Source of the DNA: Polyangiaceae bacterium
Lineage (GTDB): Bacteria; Myxococcota; Polyangia; Polyangiales; Polyangiaceae
Direction of reading: 5' to 3'
Assembly (NCBI GenBank): GCA_025936205.1
Contig: JAICTU010000392.1
Coordinates: 1-8,740, forward strand
Length of the DNA stretch: 8,740 nt
Shown here: in pieces, positions 1 to 6,634 of the stretch
Position numbering within the stretch: the first letter of the stretch is position 1
How the letters are laid out: each line of letters opens with the position of its first letter
Translations under genes and position numbers: made by a program
Notes under the pieces: generated by a model
What the model was told of the DNA's origin: nothing
Seen by the model: only the letters and a program-made list of their open reading frames with translations
The model's database searches: none

Positions 1-1041
1 GACATCGGCATCAGCGTGGAGAAGGCCCGCCTGCTGCGGGGCGCCAAGCCCGCAGGGTTCCCGAGCGCTGCCCAGCACTCGACCAGCGACCTGTACGCGA
101 TCGTGGACGTGAAGCTCGACAGCAACGGCGACCAGGAGAACGACTACAGCACGCGCGACACCTGGGACTTGATCCTGAAGGACGGTACGCGCGTGAAGCC
201 GCTGAACGCGCTGGGCGTGGTGCTGCCGGCCGACGGCAGCAAGAACGCGACGCTGTTCTACAAGGTCGACGGCGACGCGAAGCTCGACGGTGCCTCGCTG
301 GAGATCAACGGCAAGGACCGCGACGCGCTGGAGCCGCTGGCGATTCCGCTGGACCAGAAGCGCGAGTTCGCGTCCCAGGCCAAGGTGCAAGACCTGATCG
401 GCAAGAGCTTCGAGCCCGACGACGACAGCGGCTTGCGCTTCGAGATCCTGGACGCCCAGTACGGCGTCAACCTGGTCGACAGCGGCCGCCGCGCCCCGCG
501 CGACCAGCGTCTGGTGGAGCTGAAGGTGCGCGTGGGCTACGAGGGCAGCCGCGACGAGGTGTCGTTCAGCAGCACGGGCAACGCCCCGCGCCTGGCCTTC
601 GACGGCCAGACCTTTTCACCCGATGCCTTCGACGCCCGCAGCATCTCCAGCGGCGACAGCCATGACTTCGTGATGGTCTACCCGATCGCCGAGGCGGCCT
701 CGCACATCGACCTGACCGTCGATGGCGGCAAGGAGCGCCTGGAGCGGGACATCGAGCTCCCCTCCCTGCTCGACCAGGCGGTCGCGGCCCACGACAGCGA
801 GACAGCGAGTTCGCGAGACGACTCCGATGATGACGAGTTCACCTCGAACGACGACTCCGACGACGAGAGCTGGAGCGACGCCTCAAACGACTCGGACGAC
901 TCCGAGGACTCGGCCGACGACTCCAGCAGCAACTGCGACGAGTGGGGCTGGTGTGAAGACTCGAGCGACTCCAGCGACTCCGACGACTCCAGCTGGTGCG
1001 ACGACGACTCCGACGACTGCAGCGACGACTCAGACGAGTAA
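1..1041 (+). CDS. Protein with two DUF4352-like beta domains and acidic Asp/Ser-rich tail (5' truncated)
   Basis: The reading frame is open from the first base of the window, so the N-terminus, and any signal peptide, lies outside. The GTG at 16 is in frame but there is no reason to prefer it as the start. Residue numbers below count from that GTG. Residues about 27-112 and 128-248 look like two beta-sandwich units of the DUF4352 / Telokin-like kind found in secreted or lipid-anchored bacterial proteins: alternating hydrophobic strands with 'LKDGTRV' and 'LAFDGQTF' turns. This is pattern recognition only. Residues about 259-341 are a low-complexity tail made almost wholly of Asp, Ser and Glu, with four Cys (307, 313, 328, 335) and several Trp set in it. 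The frame closes with TAA and is followed by a strong terminator, so it ends its transcription unit. Function is unknown; a cell-surface or periplasmic, possibly cation-binding, role is a guess. Confidence 0.8.
   Translation, partial: DIGISVEKARLLRGAKPAGFPSAAQHSTSDLYAIVDVKLDSNGDQENDYSTRDTWDLILKDGTRVKPLNALGVVLPADGSKNATLFYKVDGDAKLDGASLEINGKDRDALEPLAIPLDQKREFASQAKVQDLIGKSFEPDDDSGLRFEILDAQYGVNLVDSGRRAPRDQRLVELKVRVGYEGSRDEVSFSSTGNAPRLAFDGQTFSPDAFDARSISSGDSHDFVMVYPIAEAASHIDLTVDGGKERLERDIELPSLLDQAVAAHDSETASSRDDSDDDEFTSNDDSDDESWSDASNDSDDSEDSADDSSSNCDEWGWCEDSSDSSDSDDSSWCDDDSDDCSDDSDE
790..1038 (+). repeat. Low-complexity Asp/Ser-coding repeat tract
   Basis: This stretch is built from imperfect, irregular repeats of GAC, TCC, AGC and GAG codons (units such as gacgactcc recur many times) and codes for the acidic tail of the protein above. 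Because the repeats are short and GC-rich, both strands stay open through it; the minus-strand Ser/Glu-rich frame at 678-1049 is a by-product. The tract is a likely place for length variation by replication slippage. Confidence 0.75.
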
Positions 1042-1090
1042 GTCACCATTCAATCTCGCGGGTGCTGCAGTGGTGCGCGGTGCCCGCAAC

Positions 1091-1129
1091 AGGGGAGTCG
1101 ACGTTTCGTCGACTCCCCTTTCACTTTTT
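1091..1129 (+). terminator. Strong rho-independent terminator
   Basis: A perfect 12-bp inverted repeat (arms 1091-1102 and 1108-1119, core GGGGAGTCGAC) encloses GTTTC, whose outer G and C can also pair and leave a TTT loop. It is followed by TTTCACTTTTT on the plus strand, and begins 50 bases after the TAA of the upstream gene. On the minus strand the hairpin is not followed by a T tract, so it mainly serves the plus-strand gene, although it may also block read-through from the convergent membrane-protein gene. A third copy of GGGGAGTC lies at 1130-1137 and could pair with the right arm instead. Confidence 0.88.
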
Positions 1130-1177
1130 GGGGAGTCGGGCCTCGCTGACCCCACCCCTGACCCCCTGGGCCCCTTC

Positions 1178-2626
1178 TCAACCGGCGCGCGCGGCCACCG
1201 GCGGGCGCACGCTGCGGTTGCGGGGGGCGGGAATGGAAGCGCGGGCGGGCTGCGGCGCGCTCTCGCGGCGCGACAGCTCGCGCGTCGCGCCCAGCAACAC
1301 CCCGGCCAGGAGGTGCGGGAAGTAGGTAAACATGCCGTTCGGGAGCAAGTCGACCGAGACCATCGCCGTGGTCAAGCCGACGCAGGCCACCAGGATTTGA
1401 TCGGAGCGGTTGGGAATGCGCTTCACGCGCCGGGCGGCGCGCCAGATCGGATACGTGAGCAGACCAAAGCGCGCAATGAAGCCCAGCACTCCGCTCGCGC
1501 AGTAGGTGATGAGCCAGGCGCCGTCAAAGGTGGAGACGTCCTCACCGGTCTGCTTGTTGTAGACGAAGATACGATCAAACCCACCCCAGCCGAAGATCGG
1601 GCGCTCGAAGGCGTGCTTCAGCGCCTGGTCCTCGTTGAAAAAGCGGAATGCGATCGATCCGGCGCGGTCTTCGCTGACCGAACGCGCCCAGTTCACCAGC
1701 ATCTTGGTGGGGAACAGGTCGTAGGCGCGCAACATCGGGTAGAGCATCACCAGGGCCCCCAGCAGCACCGCCACACGCAGCTGCATGCGCGGCGGTAGCA
1801 GCAGCACCACCGGCACCAGCGCCACCAGGAAAACCAGTGAGCCGAGGCTGTGGCTCAGCGCCAGTACGATGGCCAGCGCCGCGGCCATCGGGAACACACC
1901 GAAGCCGCGGATCTTGTCCCGCGCACGGAACAGGCCGAAGGCGAGCAGCGCGGCGGTCGCCATGAACAGCGCGCACGCCAGACCGTGGTGCATGAACACC
2001 ATCGGGCGATAGGCGCCGTCGCGTAACACCTGCAACCAGGAGTGCTGGTGGTAGCCGTAGACCCAGGCGTGCAGCTGCGGGCTCAGCTTCAGCTCCAGCA
2101 CCACGAGCGGCAGATAGGCGAGCCCGCCCAGGACGAAGGTCTTCATCAGGTCGCGCAAGGAGTCGCGCTCGCTGAACAGCGCCGCACCGAGGAAGAAGGG
2201 CACGAACACCAGGAGGAAGTCCTCCATGATGAAGGTGAGCCCCGTGTGCAGCAGGATGGGCGCGATGACCGTGTTGTGTCCCAGCACCAGCGGGTCCTGG
2301 TTGGTCACGGCACGGCCGATGTCCACGAACGCCATCAGCCCGAACAGCATCCACGGCACCGCGCCCAGGCTGGCCCGCTTGAGCTTGCCGGAGCACCAGA
2401 ACAGCGCCGGGATGATCACCCAGGCGCAGGCGACCGTCTTCTTGTTCATGTTGGGCAGGAGCTTGATGTCGAAGAACTCGAGCTCCGGCAGGAACAAGGC
2501 GGCCGCGACCAACAGAAAGGCCACGGCCCGATGGGGAGGTTTCAGAAACGCAAAGACCGCGACGGAGAATGGAATCCAGAGCAGAAGCGCCATCGCGGCG
2601 GGTAGGCTGGACGTGACTCCTTCCAC
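1178..2626 (-). CDS. Polytopic membrane protein, O-antigen ligase / Wzy polymerase-like
   Basis: The 482-residue product has about 11-12 predicted membrane spans: roughly 13-28, 33-48, 64-80, 87-105, 118-150 (probably two), 160-178, 208-233, 243-278 (probably two), 284-300, 368-396 and 410-446. Between the last spans is a large hydrophilic loop (about 301-367) holding 'RFFNEDQALKHAFERPIFGWGGF', broken here as RFFNEDQAL (328-336) and ERPIFGWGGF (341-350); the 'RPIFGWG' piece is the recognisable mark of the Wzy_C / O-antigen ligase superfamily, which joins or polymerises lipid-linked glycans on the periplasmic side. A HHGLACALF segment (213-221) also fits polysaccharide polymerases of this group. 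The tail after about 450 is Arg/Pro/Ala-rich and cytosolic or unstructured. The start is uncertain: an in-frame stop lies two codons before the GTG at 2626, leaving only that GTG (GAGGG abuts it with no spacer) or the ATG at 2593 (AAGGAG is 23 bases away). No glycosyltransferase neighbours are visible, so the glycan is unknown. Confidence 0.75.
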   Translation of the reverse strand: MEGVTSSLPAAMALLLWIPFSVAVFAFLKPPHRAVAFLLVAAALFLPELEFFDIKLLPNMNKKTVACAWVIIPALFWCSGKLKRASLGAVPWMLFGLMAFVDIGRAVTNQDPLVLGHNTVIAPILLHTGLTFIMEDFLLVFVPFFLGAALFSERDSLRDLMKTFVLGGLAYLPLVVLELKLSPQLHAWVYGYHQHSWLQVLRDGAYRPMVFMHHGLACALFMATAALLAFGLFRARDKIRGFGVFPMAAALAIVLALSHSLGSLVFLVALVPVVLLLPPRMQLRVAVLLGALVMLYPMLRAYDLFPTKMLVNWARSVSEDRAGSIAFRFFNEDQALKHAFERPIFGWGGFDRIFVYNKQTGEDVSTFDGAWLITYCASGVLGFIARFGLLTYPIWRAARRVKRIPNRSDQILVACVGLTTAMVSVDLLPNGMFTYFPHLLAGVLLGATRELSRRESAPQPARASIPAPRNRSVRPPVAARAG

Positions 2627-2787
2627 CCCTCAGTCATACGCGCATCCGGCCCGCGGCGCCGCTCAGAAACTCCGAGCGACGTCAAAATCCCGCGCTGACT
2701 GGCCCATTTAGGGCCCGTCAGCAGCGACCCAGTCGCCCCGCTGCAACAACCTCGTCTGACTCGTGCCGGGCACTCGCTTGCCCCGGA
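2627..2787. other. Intergenic region between receiver-kinase gene and membrane-protein gene
   Basis: This 161-base gap lies between two minus-strand genes. It holds the terminator-like hairpin at 2694-2722 and a weaker bulged hairpin at about 2766-2786 (CCGGGGCA against TGCCCGG, minus strand) directly after the receiver-kinase stop. A promoter for the membrane-protein gene should lie between about 2630 and 2700. The only hint is TTGACG at 2685-2680 on the minus strand, which has no matching -10 box, so no promoter is called. Confidence 0.5.
2694..2722 (-). terminator. Probable terminator of the methyltransferase-kinase operon
   Basis: The arms 2694-2705 and 2711-2722 form a 12-bp stem with one mismatch around an ATTTA loop. 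Read on the minus strand, the stem is followed by GCGGGA and then TTTT, so the T tract is short and displaced by six bases. Its place, 65 bases beyond the end of the receiver-kinase gene and before the next gene on the same strand, suits an operon end. The weak T tract makes efficiency uncertain. Confidence 0.45.
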
Positions 2788-3936
2788 CTAGCGCTCGCGA
2801 ACGACCGCCGGCTGAGCAGGCAAGGTGAGTCGAAACACGGCACCGCGGAGGCGCCCATCACGTTCCACGTCGAGAGCGCCCCCCAGCTCGGCCGCAATTT
2901 TTCGCGAGATCGCCAGGCCGAGACCGGTACCCACACCCGGCTTGGTGGTGAAGAAGGGATCGAAAATGCGCTCTCGGTCGGCGTCTGGTACGCCGGACCC
3001 GCTGTCGGCCACCTCCAGGCTGGCCAGTTTGCCATCCGTCCCGATCCGTACAGCGATCGTCGCCTCGACGGGGGGCAGCTTGGAAACAGCGTGGATCGCG
3101 TTGATCACGAGGTTGACGACGATCTGCGAGAGTTGCGTGCGCGAACCACGCACCCGGGGGCTGCCGTTCACCTGCAGGTCGAGCTTGCAAGCCCGACGCA
3201 GCTCCCCTTCGACCAGACGCAGCGACAGGTGGACGACCTCTTCCAGGTCGACGACCTCGCTCTCCCCCGCCGGCCTCACCATGGACAACTGGATGGCAGA
3301 CACGATCTCCGCCACCCGTTCGGCGCCCATGCTCGCGTCCTGCAACGCGGCCCGGATCTCATCCACCTTCGCACCCGCCAGCGGCGCGTCATTGGCCTTC
3401 AGGGCCTCGCTCAGCTCACCCAGCTCCGTCAGTGAATGCTGCAGATTGGTGGTGATCCAGCTGATCGGATTGCGCAGCTCATGACCAATGCCCGCGGCCA
3501 CGATCCCCAGCGCATAGACGCGTTCGGTCTGGACCAGCCTGCGCTCCAGCTCGCGCAGCCGACGCCGCGTCTGATAGCGCTCCAGCGCGTCCGCCACCTC
3601 CGCCTTCAACTCCTCTGGCTCCCACGGCTTCTTCAGGTAGCGGCGGACTCGCCCCCGGTTGATCGCGTCGATGGCCGCGCCGATGTCGGAGTAGGCGGTG
3701 ACCAGCAGACGCACCGTGTCCGGAAACTCGGCCTGCACTTTTTCGAGCAGCTCGACGCCGCTCATTTCCGGCATGCGCTGGTCGCAAACGATCACGCCCA
3801 CCTCGTAAGCGCGCATCAGCTCCAGCGCGACGGCCCCGCTGCGCGCGGTCAGCACGTCGAAATCGTCCCCGCACACGGCCTCGGAGACGAGCAGGTTGCC
3901 CTCCTCGTCGTCGACGAACAGGATCTTGGCGCTCAT
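2788..3936 (-). CDS. Receiver-histidine kinase protein (REC-HisKA-HATPase), PhcR-like architecture
   Basis: This 382-residue cytosolic protein starts with a complete receiver domain (about 4-120): acidic pair D9/D10, phosphoacceptor D52 in [10 protein letters not shown]80 and K103 in LKKPW. A short helical linker leads to a HisKA domain with H152 in [10 protein letters not shown], then a HATPase domain with N-box N275/N279, G1 DSGSG at 311-315, the FDPFFTTK lid (325-332) and G2 GTGLGL (336-341). No membrane span or DNA-binding domain is present, so the receiver controls a kinase rather than a promoter. This unusual order is that described for PhcR of Ralstonia. The ATG at 3936 is chosen because GGGAGG lies seven bases before it and because it overlaps the upstream TGA as ATGA, giving translational coupling. 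A GTG at 3951 is in frame but sits just before that Shine-Dalgarno sequence. Its likely phosphate donor is the kinase encoded just upstream; that is inferred from linkage. A generic hybrid-type kinase is the alternative. Confidence 0.9.
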   Translation of the reverse strand: MSAKILFVDDEEGNLLVSEAVCGDDFDVLTARSGAVALELMRAYEVGVIVCDQRMPEMSGVELLEKVQAEFPDTVRLLVTAYSDIGAAIDAINRGRVRRYLKKPWEPEELKAEVADALERYQTRRRLRELERRLVQTERVYALGIVAAGIGHELRNPISWITTNLQHSLTELGELSEALKANDAPLAGAKVDEIRAALQDASMGAERVAEIVSAIQLSMVRPAGESEVVDLEEVVHLSLRLVEGELRRACKLDLQVNGSPRVRGSRTQLSQIVVNLVINAIHAVSKLPPVEATIAVRIGTDGKLASLEVADSGSGVPDADRERIFDPFFTTKPGVGTGLGLAISRKIAAELGGALDVERDGRLRGAVFRLTLPAQPAVVRER

Positions 3937-6623
3937 CCTGCTGCCTCCCACTGGGCCCCACTCGAGGCAGGCGAATTGGAGGCAGGCGAATTGGAGATGG
4001 CAGCGCTTGGCACGCGGACCACAAACTCCGTGCCGACGCCGCTCTGGCTCCTGACGCTCAGGTTGCCGCCCATCGCGACGACCACGCGGCGGGTGATGGT
4101 CAAGCCCATGCCCATGCCTCGCCCCACTTCCTTCGTCGTATAGAAGGCATCAAAAATCCTCGCCCGGTTCGCTTCCGGGATCCCCGGGCCATTGTCCTTG
4201 ACTGAGAGCAGCAGGTCCACCCCTTCGTTCCTGCCAGCGATCCAGACTCGACCGCTGCCGTCGCCGGCCACCGCCTCCAGCGCATTCTGAATCAAGTTCG
4301 TGAGGACCTGGTTGAACTCCTCTGCGACGCAGCGGATCAGGCCGTTGCCGACCAGATCGAGCTCGACCTGCACCTGCCGCCCCACCGTGGGCACGACCAC
4401 CGCGACGACATCGCGCACGGCGGCGTAAGCGTCATGCAGCTGAGGAGTCCGCGAATAGCCCTCGCGGCTGTAGCGGACCATGAGGTCGACGGTATTTGCG
4501 ATGCGCTTGACCCCCGCCTCGGTCACTTCGAACATTTTGTTAATCCTAGCGTCTAACTTCTTCAGCGTGCCACTTTGCGGGGGAGCGAGCTCCAGCTGCC
4601 CCACCGTATCGATCAAGGTCCGACAGTCGCGCTGCACGGCAGACAGCGCGTTTTTCAAGTAGTTCAGCGGATTGCCGATCTCGTGAGCCAGCCCGCCCGC
4701 GATCGACTCCAGCGAGTCCATTTTCCCCGCCAGCAGCGCCTCTGCGGTGGCTTCTCGCTCGCGCACCAAGGAGCGGACCGTGCTCAGCAGCTCGTTCGCC
4801 GAAAATGGCTTGCCGAGGAAGGCGCTGACCCCCGTCTCCAGCCCCTCCACCTTGTTCTCGACGTCGCTGCGCGCCGTCAACATCACGATCGGGATGTGCT
4901 TGGTCAATGGGTCTGCGCGCAGCCGCCGTGTGAGCTCCATGCCGTCCATGCGAGGCATCATCCAGTCTGTGATGACGACCGTGGGACGATAGCGTCGCGC
5001 GAGTTCCAGGCCTCGAGTGCCATCCCCCGCCGCGAGGAAACGGAAGTCGTGGTGCAGCGCGAGCCGGATCATCCGCGCCACGTCGGGGGTGTCCTCGACC
5101 ACCAGCACCGAGTGCTCGCGCTGGCTCTCGTCCGCGTCACGCTCCACGACACGCTGGTCCGTGGCCTCGTCGATCTCGATCAGGCGGAAGTGCTTCGGCG
5201 TGTCCAGTTGCCAGTCGACCAGGCTGCCGTCGCTCTGCCGCTGGCCGCCCAGGCGATCCGCGGCCGGGCCGCGGCGGTCGAGCACCTCGGGTGAAAAGTG
5301 GTCCCGATCCTTGCGCAAGCGCACGCTGAAGCGGGAGCCTTCGTTCGGCACCGACTCGGCCCAGATCTCCCCATCGTGCAGCTCCACCAGCTCCTTGGCG
5401 AGCGCCAGGCCCAGGCCTGCTCCGCCGTAGCGGCGAGTGCCGGCCATATCGACTTGAAAGAAGCGCTCGAACACCTCGCCCGCGAGCTCGCTGGGAAAGC
5501 CGACACCGGTATCAGCCACTTCGATGCACACCGTCTCCCCCTCATCCAGCAGCGAGATGCGCACCGACCCGCCCGGCTCGGTGAACTTCGTGGCGTTCGA
5601 GAGCAGGTTGATGAACACCCGCTCCAGGCGCTCGATGTCGCACCAGACCAGGGCCCGGATCGAGGCCGCATGCATGGCCAGGCGGATGTTCTTGCGCTGC
5701 GCGAGCGGTTCAATCTGCGAGAGCAAATTGCGCAAGTAACCGACGAGATCGTGCTCCTCGATGCGCAGGCGCAAGCGCGACTCCTCGAGCTTGCTCAGGT
5801 CCAGTAGGTCCTCGATCATGCGAGAGAGTTTGACCCCGCTGCGCTGCATCGAATGCAGCGTGGAACGTTGGGCATCCGAGAGGCTGCCCAGCTTGCCCTC
5901 GATCAATAGCGCCAGAGGGGCCAAGATCAAGGTCAGCGGCGTCTTGAGCTCGTGCGTGATGTTGGCGAACACTTCGCTCTTGAAGCGGTCGAGCCGCTTC
6001 AGCTGCGAATGAGCCTTTTCCAGATTCAGGCTGGTCTCCTCCAGGATCAGCTGGTTTTCGACCTGCTCGCGCTGGGAACGATAGACCAGGGTCTGGCCGG
6101 TGCCGGCGATGATCGCGGTGGAGATCAGGAAAAACAGATTGGAAATGCCGGTGAAAACGTTCGCGACGCTGTTCACCAGCAGGTTCGAGCTGATGAAACC
6201 CGTGATCATCGCGGCGTAGGTGCCGGCCACGACGTGCGGGGGCCACACGAACAGCAGCGCGCTGCCCACGATCACCAGCGACACGCCGGCGTAATAGGGC
6301 GACGCCAGCCCGCCCATGAAGAGCGTCATCAGGCTGATGCCGGAGGCGATCAAGATCATGTACGAGGCGGAGATCGCGTTCGGATGGCGGCGGAACAGCG
6401 CCAGCTCGACCACCCGGAACAGCACCAGCGTGATGCCGGTCACGATCCCGCGCGTCCAGTACAGGAAGGCCAGCGACTCTCGCGGGGCCATCAGGTAGTC
6501 GAGCACGCCGAACAGTGGGTACAGGCACAGGACGATCCATAGTACGCCCTTCATGCCGCGCCGGTTTCGCTGGAGCAGCCACTCGGACCACCGCCGCTCC
6601 AGCTCGACATTGGGCGCTGCCAC
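3933..6623 (-). CDS. Membrane hybrid sensor kinase with two kinase cores (6TM-HK-REC-HK), PhcS-like position
   Basis: The 896-residue product has six predicted spans (about 25-45, 52-77, 84-104, 108-127, 131-150, 157-179) with very short loops, so the sensor probably detects a lipophilic or membrane signal; GGLASPYYAG (104-113) lies between spans 3 and 4. A coiled coil (about 182-215) leads to a first HisKA with H224 in THELKTPL, and a HATPase with N339/N343, DTGVG 371-375 and GGAGLGL 400-406. After a polar linker comes a receiver (about 504-621) with D553 in ITDWMMP, T583 and K605, then a second HisKA with H647 in LAHEIGNPLN and a second HATPase with N776/N780, DNGPG 810-814 and GRGMGMGL 834-841. 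All key residues of each module are present. The GTG start has GAGGG six bases upstream, overlapping the stop of the methyltransferase gene, which ends nine bases before. The C-terminal REC-HK half has the same layout as the separate receiver-kinase downstream. Kinase chemistry is certain by motif; the ligand, perhaps a fatty acid methyl ester, is inferred from context. Confidence 0.92.
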   Translation of the reverse strand: MAAPNVELERRWSEWLLQRNRRGMKGVLWIVLCLYPLFGVLDYLMAPRESLAFLYWTRGIVTGITLVLFRVVELALFRRHPNAISASYMILIASGISLMTLFMGGLASPYYAGVSLVIVGSALLFVWPPHVVAGTYAAMITGFISSNLLVNSVANVFTGISNLFFLISTAIIAGTGQTLVYRSQREQVENQLILEETSLNLEKAHSQLKRLDRFKSEVFANITHELKTPLTLILAPLALLIEGKLGSLSDAQRSTLHSMQRSGVKLSRMIEDLLDLSKLEESRLRLRIEEHDLVGYLRNLLSQIEPLAQRKNIRLAMHAASIRALVWCDIERLERVFINLLSNATKFTEPGGSVRISLLDEGETVCIEVADTGVGFPSELAGEVFERFFQVDMAGTRRYGGAGLGLALAKELVELHDGEIWAESVPNEGSRFSVRLRKDRDHFSPEVLDRRGPAADRLGGQRQSDGSLVDWQLDTPKHFRLIEIDEATDQRVVERDADESQREHSVLVVEDTPDVARMIRLALHHDFRFLAAGDGTRGLELARRYRPTVVITDWMMPRMDGMELTRRLRADPLTKHIPIVMLTARSDVENKVEGLETGVSAFLGKPFSANELLSTVRSLVREREATAEALLAGKMDSLESIAGGLAHEIGNPLNYLKNALSAVQRDCRTLIDTVGQLELAPPQSGTLKKLDARINKMFEVTEAGVKRIANTVDLMVRYSREGYSRTPQLHDAYAAVRDVVAVVVPTVGRQVQVELDLVGNGLIRCVAEEFNQVLTNLIQNALEAVAGDGSGRVWIAGRNEGVDLLLSVKDNGPGIPEANRARIFDAFYTTKEVGRGMGMGLTITRRVVVAMGGNLSVRSQSGVGTEFVVRVPSAAISNSPASNSPASSGAQWEAAG
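3944..3949 (-). promoter_or_regulatory. Ribosome binding site of the receiver-kinase gene
   Basis: GGGAGG lies inside the last codons of the upstream kinase gene, seven bases before the ATG at 3936. It decides the start in favour of that ATG over the in-frame GTG at 3951, which would place the Shine-Dalgarno sequence inside the coding region. Confidence 0.75.
3964..3993 (-). repeat. Exact 15-bp tandem duplication in the kinase gene 3' end
   Basis: The unit gaggcaggcgaattg occurs twice head to tail. It is in frame and gives the SNSPA-SNSPA doubling in the C-terminal tail (about residues 876-886) of the hybrid kinase, beyond the ATPase fold. It most likely arose by slippage and only lengthens a disordered tail, just ahead of the start of the next gene. 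Confidence 0.9.
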
Positions 6624-6629
6624 TCGCTT

Positions 6630-6634
6630 CCCTC
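6630..6634 (-). promoter_or_regulatory. Ribosome binding site of the hybrid kinase gene, overlapping the upstream stop
   Basis: GAGGG sits six bases before the GTG at 6623, and its first two bases belong to the TGA stop (6635-6633) of the methyltransferase gene. This supports the GTG over the ATG at 6554 and suggests that translation of the two genes is coupled. Confidence 0.65.

Noticed and set aside
678..1049. Minus-strand Ser/Glu-rich frame opposite the acidic tail
   Set aside because: It is the complement of the Asp/Ser-coding repeats and has no domain of its own.
722..1798. Plus-strand open frame of 358 codons
   Set aside because: It reads the Asp/Ser repeat tract out of frame as Thr/Arg-rich sequence, crosses the terminator and continues antisense to the membrane-protein gene.
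2042..2605. Plus-strand open frame of 187 codons, Gln/His/Glu/Arg-rich
   Set aside because: It is antisense to membrane-span codons of the O-antigen ligase-like gene and has the composition typical of such shadows.
2680..2685. TTGACG as a -35 box for the membrane-protein gene
   Set aside because: No acceptable -10 hexamer lies 16-18 bases downstream, and the site falls beside the displaced T tract of the terminator-like hairpin.
3964..3993. Direct repeats as a mobile-element target duplication or CRISPR remnant
   Set aside because: The two copies abut with no insert or spacer and lie in frame within a coding region; simple slippage explains them.
3436..4143. Plus-strand open frame of 235 codons
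   Set aside because: It lies antisense to the receiver-kinase gene and the hybrid kinase 3' end, whose motifs are unmistakable.
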